Shown here piece after piece: positions 53,597-61,826 of a stretch of 64,000 bases of DNA. Numbering within the stretch: position 1 is the stretch's first letter; every line of letters starts with the position of its first letter. Both the position numbers and the translations under genes were made by a program. Below the pieces are notes generated by a model, which saw only the letters and a program-made list of their open reading frames with translations, ran no database searches and was not told where the DNA came from. The DNA comes from Rhizobium sp. (GTDB lineage: Bacteria; Pseudomonadota; Alphaproteobacteria; Rhizobiales; Rhizobiaceae), in NCBI GenBank assembly GCA_019739215.1, contig JAHHDR010000013.1, positions 51,553 to 115,552 on the forward strand. Reading direction: 5' to 3'.

Positions 53597-53650
53597 TTTT
53601 TAGCTACTTGTTTAACGTGGCTGCAAGCCGGCCGGCCAAATCACCACGGG
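53597..53650 (-). promoter_or_regulatory. SAM-II riboswitch aptamer
   Basis: The minus-strand leader reads CGTGGTGATTTGGCCGGCCG, GCTTGCAGCCACGTTAAAC and AAGTAGCTAAAAA, matching the conserved SAM-II (metA-type) aptamer found upstream of metA/metZ in alphaproteobacteria. It lies between the metZ terminator and the divergent dCTP-deaminase gene. S-adenosylmethionine binding should favour the terminator. Confidence 0.9.
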
Positions 53651-53726
53651 ATAGAGGCGGCATACTCCATCTGCCCGCTTGCGTCAATCGGACGGGGTTT
53701 CTATTGTCCCGGCAAAGGGAGACGAA

Positions 53727-54821
53727 ATGGCCGGAATTCTCGCAGATCGCGCAATAAGAACATTGTTTGAAGACGGCCGCATCGGCGCCGACACACCGCT
53801 GGACACGGACCAGGTGCAACCGGCGAGCCTCGATCTGCGGCTGGCCTCCAAGGCGTTCCGCGTGCGCGCTTCCTTCCTGCCGGGACCGTCCAAGCGCGTG
53901 GCCGACAAGCTCGACCGGCTCAAGCTGCATGTGATCGATCTCACCCAGGGTGCGGTGCTGGAAACAGGCTGCGTCTACATCGTCCCGATCCTGGAAACGC
54001 TCGACCTGCCCGCTTCGCTCTCGGCCTCGACCAATCCCAAGAGCTCGACCGGCCGCCTCGATATCTTCACCCGCGTCATCACGGACTACGCCCAGGAATT
54101 CGACCAGATTCCCGCGGGCTACAAGGGACCGCTCTACCTGGAGATCTCCCCCAAGACATTTCCCATCGTGGTGCGTCGCGGCTCGCGCCTCTCCCAGATC
54201 CGCTTCCGCAACGGCCAATCGCTGCTCAAGGAAGACGAGATGCTGGCGCTGCACCTGGCCGAAACGCTGGTCGCAAGTGAGACCCCCGTCATATCGGGCT
54301 CGTCGATCGCGCTCTCCATCGACCTGAAGGGAACGGGGCCGGACGGCCTCGTCGGCTATCGCGGCAAGCGCCATTCCGCCGTCATCGACGTCGACGTCAA
54401 GGCCGCCCACGACGTCTATGACTTCTGGGAGCCGATCTACAGCCGCGGGCGCAACGAATTGATCCTCGATCCCGACGAGTTCTATATCCTGGTGAGCCGG
54501 GAGGCCGTGCATGTCCCGCCGCATTATGCGGCCGAAATGGTGCCCTTCGATCCGCTCGTCGGCGAGTTCCGTGTCCACTATGCCGGTTTCTTCGATCCCG
54601 GCTTCGGCCATGCCCAGGCCGGCGGCGCCGGCGCGCGGGCCGTTCTCGAGGTCCGAAGCCACGACGTGCCCTTCATCCTCGATCACGGCCAGATCATCGG
54701 CCGACTCGTCTATGAACACATGGACGAACTGCCCGAGGCGCTCTACGGCTCGGGCGTCGGCTCCAACTATCAGGCGCAGGGCCTCAAGCTATCCAAGCAC
54801 TTCCGTGGCGCGATCGACTGA
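53727..54821 (+). CDS. dcd: 2'-Deoxycytidine 5'-triphosphate deaminase, double-length form
   Basis: From ATG 53727 (AAGGGAGA upstream) the protein has 364 residues, about twice the usual Dcd length. The first half has QPASLDLRLASKAFRV, STNPKSSTGRLDIFTRVI and DQIPAGYKGPLYLEISPKTF; the second half repeats a dUTPase-like beta fold (YILVSREAVHVPPHYAAEMV; GHAQAGGAGARAVLEVRSHD). The long form is common in alphaproteobacteria and supplies dUTP for thymidylate synthesis. Whether both halves carry active sites is not clear. Confidence 0.85.
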   Translation: MAGILADRAIRTLFEDGRIGADTPLDTDQVQPASLDLRLASKAFRVRASFLPGPSKRVADKLDRLKLHVIDLTQGAVLETGCVYIVPILETLDLPASLSASTNPKSSTGRLDIFTRVITDYAQEFDQIPAGYKGPLYLEISPKTFPIVVRRGSRLSQIRFRNGQSLLKEDEMLALHLAETLVASETPVISGSSIALSIDLKGTGPDGLVGYRGKRHSAVIDVDVKAAHDVYDFWEPIYSRGRNELILDPDEFYILVSREAVHVPPHYAAEMVPFDPLVGEFRVHYAGFFDPGFGHAQAGGAGARAVLEVRSHDVPFILDHGQIIGRLVYEHMDELPEALYGSGVGSNYQAQGLKLSKHFRGAID

Positions 54822-54830
54822 GCCAGATCG

Positions 54831-55625
54831 TCAGCCGTGTTTCTGGCGCCGAAGCTCGAGGAGTTCCTGGCGGATCTCGCGGAGTTCCCTGAGGATCTCC
54901 GCCTGATCCTCCTGCATGACCTCCTGCTGGGTCGCGACCTCAGCCTCGTGCTCATGCTGCATGGCCGAGACGATGATACCGATGAAGAGGTTGAGGACGG
55001 TAAACGACGTGGCCAGGATGAACGGCAGGAAGAACATCCAGGCTTGCGGATGCTTGTCCATGACCGGCCTGACAATCCCCGCCGCCCAGCTTTCCAGCGT
55101 CATGACCTGGAACAACGTGAAAGCAGACGCCGCGATGCTGCCGAAGAATTCGGGGAAGTCGACACCGTAGAGCTTGGTCGCCATGACAGCGAAGACGTAG
55201 AACACGAGGCAGAGCAGCAGGAAGATCGAGCCCATCGACGGCAGCGCCTGAAACAGGCCGCCGACGACACGCCGCATCGAGGGGATGATCGACACCAACC
55301 GCAGCACGCGCAGCACGCGAAGTGCACGCAGGATCGACAGCGGGCCGCTGGAGGGCAGCAGCGAAATGCCGACGACGATGAAGTCGAACACCCGCCATGG
55401 ATCGCGGAAGAAATCCAGCCGGTAGATTGCAATCCTGGCCAGCAGTTCGACGACAAAGACAGCCAGCAGAATCTGGTCGACAAGATGGAGCAGCCCCCCC
55501 CAATCCGCCATCACCCCGGGCAAGGTCTCCAGGCCGAGCGTGACGGCATTGACGACGATGAGCCATGTGATGGCGAGTTCGAAGGCGCGCGATTCGACAA
55601 GGGCCTTGAGGCGGTCCATTTGCAT
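54831..55625 (-). CDS. Voltage-gated sodium channel, NaChBac family
   Basis: A 264-residue six-helix ion channel. The S4 voltage sensor has Arg every third residue (R100, R103, R106, R109 in LRALRVLRVLRLV). The pore filter is TLESWAAG (176-183), matching the bacterial sodium-channel consensus TLESW. S6 (FTVLNLFIGIIVSAMQ) is followed by a charged C-terminal coiled coil (about 225-262) that would hold the tetramer together. It should open on depolarisation and admit Na+. Its use in this organism may be pH or motility control; this is inference. Confidence 0.9.
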   Translation of the reverse strand: MQMDRLKALVESRAFELAITWLIVVNAVTLGLETLPGVMADWGGLLHLVDQILLAVFVVELLARIAIYRLDFFRDPWRVFDFIVVGISLLPSSGPLSILRALRVLRVLRLVSIIPSMRRVVGGLFQALPSMGSIFLLLCLVFYVFAVMATKLYGVDFPEFFGSIAASAFTLFQVMTLESWAAGIVRPVMDKHPQAWMFFLPFILATSFTVLNLFIGIIVSAMQHEHEAEVATQQEVMQEDQAEILRELREIRQELLELRRQKHG

Positions 55626-55696
55626 CCGTTCCTGTTGCTGTGCTGGGAGATGCTCATAGCAAAGCTTTGGAATGTAGCAAGGTGGATTGACGCGCC

Positions 55697-57058
55697 TCAG
55701 GCAGCGTCGAGCAGGTCCGCGCGGGCCACCGCCCTTTCGAGCGCCGCGATGCAGAGCGGATCATGCGATGCGCCGGCGCCCTCGTGCAGGATCGCAAGCG
55801 CCTTCGACAGCGGCATCGCCTTCCGGTAGGGCCGGTCCGCCGTCAGCGCATCGAAGACATCAGCCGTCGAGATGATGCGGGTATCGAGGCAGATGTCGTC
55901 ACCGCCAATGCCGCGCGGATAGCCCTTGCCATCGAGCCGCTCGTGATGCGCGCCGGCAACGCGCGCGAGGTCAGAAAAGACGTCGATCTTCTCGAGGATC
56001 GCCTCCGAATGGCTGGCATGCGCCTTCATGGCCACCCACTCGTCACCGTCGAGCTTGCCGTTCTTGTCGAGGATCGAGTTGCTGACGCCGAGCTTGCCGA
56101 TATCATGCAGCAATGCTGCGCGCTTTACCCATCGCCGCTGCTGCGCGCCATAGCCCATCTCCTCCGCAATCATGTCCGTAAACAGGGCGACCCGCTCGCT
56201 GTGGCCGGATGTGAAGGGGCTCTTGGCGTCAATGACGCGGGCGAAGGCGGCCGCGATGTCGTCGAGATAGTCGTCATCCGCCATGCGCACGCACTGGGCC
56301 GGCTCCAGCGACAGGACGATGTCCGTCAGGTCCGGCGCGGACAACGTTTCCCAGAACGAGGACTGCGACGACAGATCGAGGAAAATGTCGACGAGAACGG
56401 GATCGAACCAAGTCCCGCGCCGCCGCGAAATCTCCCGGCGCGCTGCCTCCGGGCCGCCACTGACGAAGAACACGTCGGCGACCTGGCACATGAGCGCGAT
56501 GCCCGCCAGCGGAGAGATGGCATTGCCGCCCAACCCCTGTGGCTTGCCGCCGCCGTCGAAATGCTCGTCGAGGTCGAGGATGGCGCCGGCCACCGCCTCC
56601 GAGAAATGCATCTGGCGGGCGATTTCCGCCCCGCGCTGGCAGCGCGTCTCGATCAGTTCCCGCGAGATCGTGCCGCCGTGCTGGAGAATGTGGAGCACGC
56701 TGCGGAAGCGCCCGGCAAGTCCGGCCTGCAATCCGGTGTGGCTGAGCACGAAGCCGAGCACCTGGCTGACGCTGGTATCGACCATCTTGAAGTCGCGCTT
56801 GAAGGAGAGATCATCGGCCAGATAGAGTTCGCAGATCCGCGCTGCGTTGGAGGAACAGCCGAGATCCTTCAGCAGCAACGTATAGTAGAGGTCGCTCAGG
56901 GCCTCCGTCGAAAGGCCGAGCGTCCGCCCCACCTGAACGCCCATCCAGCAGCCGCGAATGCAGTGCCCCGCAGGCTGGCCTTCTGTCATGTCGAGCGCAT
57001 GGCTCAACGCCGCCATGATCTCGGCCAGACGGATCGACTTTCCTGCCATAGCGGCCAC
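55697..57058 (-). CDS. HD-GYP protein with a degenerate second HD domain
   Basis: A 453-residue cytoplasmic protein. The C-terminal domain (about 270-430) is a complete HD-GYP: HSERV (286-290), LLHDIGKLGV (317-325), HHERLDGKGYPRG (371-383), typical of cyclic-di-GMP phosphodiesterases. Residues about 20-220 form a second, degenerate HD-GYP-like domain: GHCIRGCWMG, LLLKDLG and EHFDGGGKPQGLGG, with the metal His/Asp pair reduced to KD. The degenerate half may be regulatory. No receiver domain is present. Confidence 0.88.
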   Translation of the reverse strand: MAAMAGKSIRLAEIMAALSHALDMTEGQPAGHCIRGCWMGVQVGRTLGLSTEALSDLYYTLLLKDLGCSSNAARICELYLADDLSFKRDFKMVDTSVSQVLGFVLSHTGLQAGLAGRFRSVLHILQHGGTISRELIETRCQRGAEIARQMHFSEAVAGAILDLDEHFDGGGKPQGLGGNAISPLAGIALMCQVADVFFVSGGPEAARREISRRRGTWFDPVLVDIFLDLSSQSSFWETLSAPDLTDIVLSLEPAQCVRMADDDYLDDIAAAFARVIDAKSPFTSGHSERVALFTDMIAEEMGYGAQQRRWVKRAALLHDIGKLGVSNSILDKNGKLDGDEWVAMKAHASHSEAILEKIDVFSDLARVAGAHHERLDGKGYPRGIGGDDICLDTRIISTADVFDALTADRPYRKAMPLSKALAILHEGAGASHDPLCIAALERAVARADLLDAA

Positions 57059-57153
57059 GCTCCCAAGGTAAAGTAAAGGAGGCTACCACATCGGCAATGA
57101 GAGACAGTTAACGCCCTTGACAGCGATTGCTTTGTATCTGACTTGAAGATTGT

Positions 57154-57227
57154 GCGGGTGTAGCTCAATGGCAGAGCAGCAGCTTCCCAAGCTGAATACG
57201 AGGGTTCGATTCCCTTCACCCGCTCCA
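57154..57227 (+). tRNA. tRNA-Gly (CCC)
   Basis: A complete 74-nt tRNA with encoded CCA. Acceptor GCGGGTG/CACCCGC, D arm GCTCAATGGCAGAGC, anticodon stem CAGC/GCTG with loop TTCCCAA (anticodon CCC) and T loop TTCGATT. The reverse strand produces the familiar false protein motif seen over tRNA genes. Confidence 0.97.
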
Positions 57228-57562
57228 GCACTTAGCCAAATTGGCAAATCGCCAGTACCACGCTTCGGACACAGCAGTATCCATAATCGTCCTTTCGGGA
57301 CGAACGAGCACCAAGGTCACCGACAATCAAGAAAGCGTCCCGATCGGGACGGAGACAGGCTCGCGCAGGTGCTCTCTATCACTATTTGCCGGAGCCCAAC
57401 CTGATGGGTGGGACGAGGAAATGATTTCTGCGTCCGGCCCCAGAACATGGGTTGCGCCTTGATGCAAGTCGAACCGTAGACCGTCGAATAGGCCGCGGAG
57501 CGACTCGAAGAGAGCGCATCAAACCGCGCTCCGGTGCGCATGAAGTCTTCAGCCGCTACCGA
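57228..57562. other. 335-bp gap after tRNA-Gly
   Basis: Short frames only, without ribosome-binding sites or recognised motifs. No direct repeat of the tRNA 3' end was seen here, so this tRNA does not appear to be an occupied integration site within the window. Confidence 0.5.
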
Positions 57563-59059
57563 CTAACGCATCACGAACGGGTTCGGCACATCCTTGTTGA
57601 AGGCAAGCCAGACGCTCTTTGTCTCAAGGAAATCGTAGATGGCGTCCTGTCCGCTCTCGCGGCCCATGCCGGAATTCTTCACGCCGCCGAAAGGCATCAT
57701 GTAGGATACGGCGCGATAGGTATTGGTCCAGATCATGCCGGCCCGCAACCGCTTCGCAGCGGTGAAGGCACGGCCCATATCCGAGGTCCAGACGCCGGCG
57801 GCAAGGCCGTAGGGCGTGTCGTTGGCGAGGTGATAGGCTTCGTCGTCGTCAGAGAACCTGATGACCGACAGAACCGGGCCGAAGACCTCCTCCTGCGCGA
57901 TCCGCATGTCGTTGCGGACACCCGAGAGAACGGTCGGTTCGACAAACCACCCATCGCCGCATTCCGGGCGGTCGGCAGGCTTGCCGCCCATGGCGACGGC
58001 GGCGCCTTCGGCCCTCGCCATGTCGATCATCGACAGCACGCGCCTGTATTGCGGCTGGGTGGTGACGGGCCCGACCTGGGTCGTCATGTCCATCGGGTCG
58101 CCCATGCGCGCGGTCCTGGCGAGGTCGAGGAATTTTTCCAGGAACTGGTCGTGGATCGATTCATGCACCAAAAGCCGCGACCCGGCGATGCAGGTCTGGC
58201 CGGTGGCGGCGAAGATGCCGGATACGACACCCTTCACTGCATTGTCGATATTGGCATCCGGAAAGACCAGCTGCGCCGACTTGCCCCCGAGCTCGAGCGT
58301 CAGCCGCTTGAAATTGGAGCTCGCCTGCTGGGCGATGCGCCGACCCGAAACCTCGCCGCCGGTAAAGGCGATCTTGTCGATACCGGGATGGGTCGAGATC
58401 GCCTCGCCGACATCCTGCCCGAAGCCGGTGACCACATTGACGACCCCCTTGGGGAACCCCGCCTCCTCGACCAGCCGCATCAGCTCCAGCGTCGAGGCGG
58501 AGGTGAATTCGGATGGCTTGATCACCATGGTGCAGCCGGCGGCGAGCGCCGGGGCCATCTTCCAGACGAGCAGAAGCAGCGGCGAATTCCACGGCGTGAT
58601 CGCGGCCACCACGCCGACGGGCTCATGGGTCGTGTAGGTAAACATGTCGGGCTTGTCGATCGGCGGGACCGCGCCCTCGACCTTGTCGGCCATGCCGGCG
58701 AAATAATAGAACCATTGCGGGATATAGGCGACCTGCCCGCGCATCTCCGCGATCAGTTTGCCATTGTCCTGGACTTCGGTGGCCGCGAGATGATCGACGT
58801 CCCGGGCGATGAGATCGCCGAGCCGGCGCAGCAGATGGCCGCGCTGGGTGGGGTTGAGCTTCGACCAGTCACCGGTCTCGAAGGCGCGCCGGGCGGCATC
58901 GACGGCGCGGTCGACATCACGCGCATCGCATTTCGGGATATGCGCCCAGACTTTTGCCGTGAACGGATCGACGGACTCGAATGTCTCGCCGGATTGCGCG
59001 GCCACCCATTCGCCGCCGATGAAGCAGCTGAAATTCTTGATACCCTGTGATCTGACCAT
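57563..59059 (-). CDS. Aldehyde dehydrogenase (NAD(P)-dependent)
   Basis: Starting at 59059 (GGAG nine bases upstream) the protein has 498 residues. Typical parts are ITPWNSPLLLLVWKMAPALA, the glutamate site LELGGKSAQLVF, the catalytic Cys in ATGQTCIAGSRLLV and EEVFGPVLSVIRF. It oxidises an aldehyde to the acid. It closes an operon with an alcohol dehydrogenase, a sugar ABC ATPase and two strictosidine-synthase-like proteins, so the alcohol-to-acid pair may work in sequence on one substrate. Confidence 0.93.
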   Translation of the reverse strand: MVRSQGIKNFSCFIGGEWVAAQSGETFESVDPFTAKVWAHIPKCDARDVDRAVDAARRAFETGDWSKLNPTQRGHLLRRLGDLIARDVDHLAATEVQDNGKLIAEMRGQVAYIPQWFYYFAGMADKVEGAVPPIDKPDMFTYTTHEPVGVVAAITPWNSPLLLLVWKMAPALAAGCTMVIKPSEFTSASTLELMRLVEEAGFPKGVVNVVTGFGQDVGEAISTHPGIDKIAFTGGEVSGRRIAQQASSNFKRLTLELGGKSAQLVFPDANIDNAVKGVVSGIFAATGQTCIAGSRLLVHESIHDQFLEKFLDLARTARMGDPMDMTTQVGPVTTQPQYRRVLSMIDMARAEGAAVAMGGKPADRPECGDGWFVEPTVLSGVRNDMRIAQEEVFGPVLSVIRFSDDDEAYHLANDTPYGLAAGVWTSDMGRAFTAAKRLRAGMIWTNTYRAVSYMMPFGGVKNSGMGRESGQDAIYDFLETKSVWLAFNKDVPNPFVMR

Positions 59060-59132
59060 GGCGATTGCTCCAATTCTCATGCGCGACGGCGCGAAGACGG
59101 CAGCCTTGGGAGGGCGCTGCCGCTGTTGTCTG

Positions 59133-60266
59133 TCAGTCGAATTCCACGATCTGGCGCACGGCCGAGCCATCGGCCAACCGGTCGAAACCCTCGTTGATGT
59201 CCTCAAGCTTCAGACGGTGCGTCAGCAGCCTGTCCACCGGCAGCTTGCCGCGCTTGTAGAGGCCGAGGAACCGCGGAATGTCGCGCGAGGGCACGCCCGA
59301 CCCGATATAGCTGCCCTTCAGCGTCCGCTCCTCCGCCACCAGCGACACGGCCGGCAGCGACAGCATCGCCTTCGGATGCGGCAGGCCTGCCGTGATCGTC
59401 GTGCCGCCGCGCCGGGTGATGGCATAGGCGAACTCCAGCGCCTTGACCGAACCCGCGAATTCCAGCGCCGCCTCGACCCCGCCCCTGGTGGCTTCACGGA
59501 CCTTGGCGACCACGTCGGGATCATCGGAATTGAAGGTGTGGGTGGCGCCGAGTTCGCGGGCGAATGCGAGCTTCGAGTCCAGCCGGTCGACAGCGACGAT
59601 GGTTTCCGCCCCCGCCGCCACAGCACCGATCAATGCCGCCAAGCCGACGCCGCCCAAGCCGACCACCGCCGTCGAGCCGCCGGGTTTCACGTCGCCGGTA
59701 TTGAACACCGCGCCCGCGCCCGTCAGCACCGCGCAGCCGATCAGGCCGGCAATATCGAGCGGCACATCCCTGTCGACCTTGACCAGCGAGCGCCGCGAAA
59801 CGGTCGCATAGTCGGCAAAGGAGGAAACGCCGACATGGTGGTGCGCCTTGTGGCCCTTGTATTTCAACCTGTTGACGCCGCCGAGCAGTTCGCCGGCACC
59901 GTTCGACACCGCACCCGGCTCGCACAGCGCCGGCCGCCCCTCCGAACACGGCGCGCAATGACCGCAGCTCGGCATGAAGACGAAGACGACATGGTCGCCG
60001 GGCGCGAGGTCATCGACAGAGGCGCCGACCTCCTGCACAACGCCGGACGCCTCGTGTCCCAGCACCATGGGTACCGGACGCGGCCGGTTGCCGTCGATGA
60101 CGGAGAGGTCGGAATGGCAAAGGCCGGCGACCGCGATCTTGACCAGCACCTCGCCGGGCCCCGGCCCTTCGAGATCAACCTCCTGGATCTTGAGCGGAAG
60201 CGTCTTCGCATAGGGTCGCTCGACGCCGATTTCCTCGAGAACGGCCGCGCGGATTTTCATCGTCAT
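59133..60266 (-). CDS. Zinc-dependent alcohol dehydrogenase
   Basis: A 377-residue medium-chain dehydrogenase. Catalytic zinc ligands are in GLCHSDLSVIDG and GHEASGVV; the structural zinc site is SCGHCAPCSEGRPALC with four Cys; and the nucleotide site is VVGLGGVGLAALIG. It oxidises an alcohol with NAD(P)+. The second Met (60260) is an alternative start. The gene lies 73 bp upstream of the aldehyde dehydrogenase, consistent with a two-step oxidation. Confidence 0.93.
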   Translation of the reverse strand: MTMKIRAAVLEEIGVERPYAKTLPLKIQEVDLEGPGPGEVLVKIAVAGLCHSDLSVIDGNRPRPVPMVLGHEASGVVQEVGASVDDLAPGDHVVFVFMPSCGHCAPCSEGRPALCEPGAVSNGAGELLGGVNRLKYKGHKAHHHVGVSSFADYATVSRRSLVKVDRDVPLDIAGLIGCAVLTGAGAVFNTGDVKPGGSTAVVGLGGVGLAALIGAVAAGAETIVAVDRLDSKLAFARELGATHTFNSDDPDVVAKVREATRGGVEAALEFAGSVKALEFAYAITRRGGTTITAGLPHPKAMLSLPAVSLVAEERTLKGSYIGSGVPSRDIPRFLGLYKRGKLPVDRLLTHRLKLEDINEGFDRLADGSAVRQIVEFD

Positions 60267-60308
60267 CTTCCTTCATTGCCCCGGCAGAGCCGGTATTCGT
60301 TGCCGCGT

Positions 60309-61826
60309 TCAATGCACCGCCGCATACATGATCTTCTCTTCCGTGGCTTCCTCGGTCGAGAACTCCTCAACCACCCGGCCCTGCCGCGACACCAGGATGC
60401 GGTCGGCGAGATTGAGGATCTCCGGAAGGTAGGACGAGATCACCACCACGGCCAATCCAGCATCGGCGAGCTCGTTGATGACCTGATGCAGTTCGGCGAT
60501 GGCGCCGACATCGACGCCGCGGGTCGGCTCGTCGAAGATCACGAGCTTCGGCTCCTGCACCAGCGCCTTGGCGATCACCACCTTCTGCTGGTTGCCGCCC
60601 GAGAGTTCGATTACCCGCGCATTGGCGTCGATCGCCTTCACGTTCAGCCGGCTGGTCCAGGATTTGGCGAGATCCATCATCTCGGAATGCGAGACGACGA
60701 CGCCCCGGTTCCGGTCCGACGACAGCAGGTTCATGTAGATGTTCTCGGCGATCGATTTTGTCTCGAAGAAGCCCTCGATCTTGCGGTCCTCGGTGACATA
60801 GACGATACCGTCCTTCACCGCCGGACGCGGCACGCGGTAGCGCACAGAGCGGCCTTCCAGCCGGACCTCGCCGCCATGGAAGAAGTCGCGCTTGACCACG
60901 CCGGAGATGATCTTGGCGGTCTCCGTCCGGCCCGATCCGATCAGGCCGAAAATGCCGGTGATCTGGCCGGCATAGATGGAGAAGGAGGTGTTGCGCACCA
61001 TCTTGCCCATCGAGAGATTCTGTACCGACAGGACCTTGGCGCCATAGGGCCGTGCCTTGCGGGTCTTGTCACGGCTGTAGAGTTCGGCCGACAGCGAGCG
61101 GCCGACCATCGAGGCGATGATCTTGTCGCGGTCGAAATTCTTCGCCTCGTCAGTGATCACATGCTGGCCGTCGCGCAGGATCGTGATGCGGTCGGAAATG
61201 GCGAGCGCCTCTTCCAGCGCATGGCTGATGAAGATGATCGACACGCCCTCGCGCCTGAGCCGGTTGACCAGCGCGAAGAAGTGATGCTTCTCCTCCGGCG
61301 TCAGCGTCGCGGTCGGCTCGTCGAAAATGATGACCTTCGCCTTGTGATGCACGGCGCGTGCGATCTCGACCATCTGCTTCTGTGCAGCCCCGAGCTGCGA
61401 GACATACATGGTCGGGTCGACGCCGAAATTCAGCGACTGCAGGAACTGCTGGGCGGCGATGTAGATACCGCGCAGGCGATTGAGGAATTTCTCGTTGCCG
61501 AGATAGATGTTCTGCGCCACGGTCAGCGACGGCACCAGGCTCGTCTCCTGGAACACCATGGCGATGCCCTTGGTGAGCGCATCGGCGGGGCTGCCGAAGG
61601 TCATCGGCTCGCCGTTGAAGAAGACCTCGCCCCGGCTCGGTTCATAGACGCCGGCCATGATCTTGGTCAGCGTCGACTTGCCGGCGCCGTTCTCGCCGAG
61701 CAGCGAATGAACCTCGCCCGGCATCAGCGTGAAGCTGACATCCCGCAGCGCGGCGACGCCGTGAAATTCCTTGGTGACGTTTTTCAGTTCGAGAATGGGT
61801 TTCAGTTCGAGAATGGGGTTCATCAC
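60309..61826 (-). CDS. Sugar ABC transporter ATP-binding protein (two ABC domains)
   Basis: A 505-residue protein with two ATPase domains as in RbsA/MglA/XylG. The first has Walker A LLGENGAGKSTLT and Walker B KVIIFDEPTAT; the second a modified Walker A FGLIGSGRTETAK and LSGGNQQKVVIAKAL. It energises uptake of a sugar or polyol. Its start overlaps the end of the upstream gene by four bases. The N-terminus carries an exact six-residue duplication (PILELK twice). Permease and binding-protein genes are not in the window; they may lie further right. Confidence 0.93.
   Translation of the reverse strand: MMNPILELKPILELKNVTKEFHGVAALRDVSFTLMPGEVHSLLGENGAGKSTLTKIMAGVYEPSRGEVFFNGEPMTFGSPADALTKGIAMVFQETSLVPSLTVAQNIYLGNEKFLNRLRGIYIAAQQFLQSLNFGVDPTMYVSQLGAAQKQMVEIARAVHHKAKVIIFDEPTATLTPEEKHHFFALVNRLRREGVSIIFISHALEEALAISDRITILRDGQHVITDEAKNFDRDKIIASMVGRSLSAELYSRDKTRKARPYGAKVLSVQNLSMGKMVRNTSFSIYAGQITGIFGLIGSGRTETAKIISGVVKRDFFHGGEVRLEGRSVRYRVPRPAVKDGIVYVTEDRKIEGFFETKSIAENIYMNLLSSDRNRGVVVSHSEMMDLAKSWTSRLNVKAIDANARVIELSGGNQQKVVIAKALVQEPKLVIFDEPTRGVDVGAIAELHQVINELADAGLAVVVISSYLPEILNLADRILVSRQGRVVEEFSTEEATEEKIMYAAVH
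61782..61817. repeat. 18-bp tandem duplication in the ABC ATPase N-terminus
   Basis: TTTCAGTTCGAGAATGGG occurs twice in a row (61782-61799 and 61800-61817), adding six codons in frame. It looks like a recent slippage event. Confidence 0.9.

Noticed and set aside
57004..57231. Minus-strand frame with VKGIEPSYSAWEAAALPLSY
   Set aside because: Antisense of tRNA-Gly; same kind of artefact.
57228..57562. tRNA-Gly as a possible second integration site
   Set aside because: No repeat of the tRNA 3' end and no integrase nearby.
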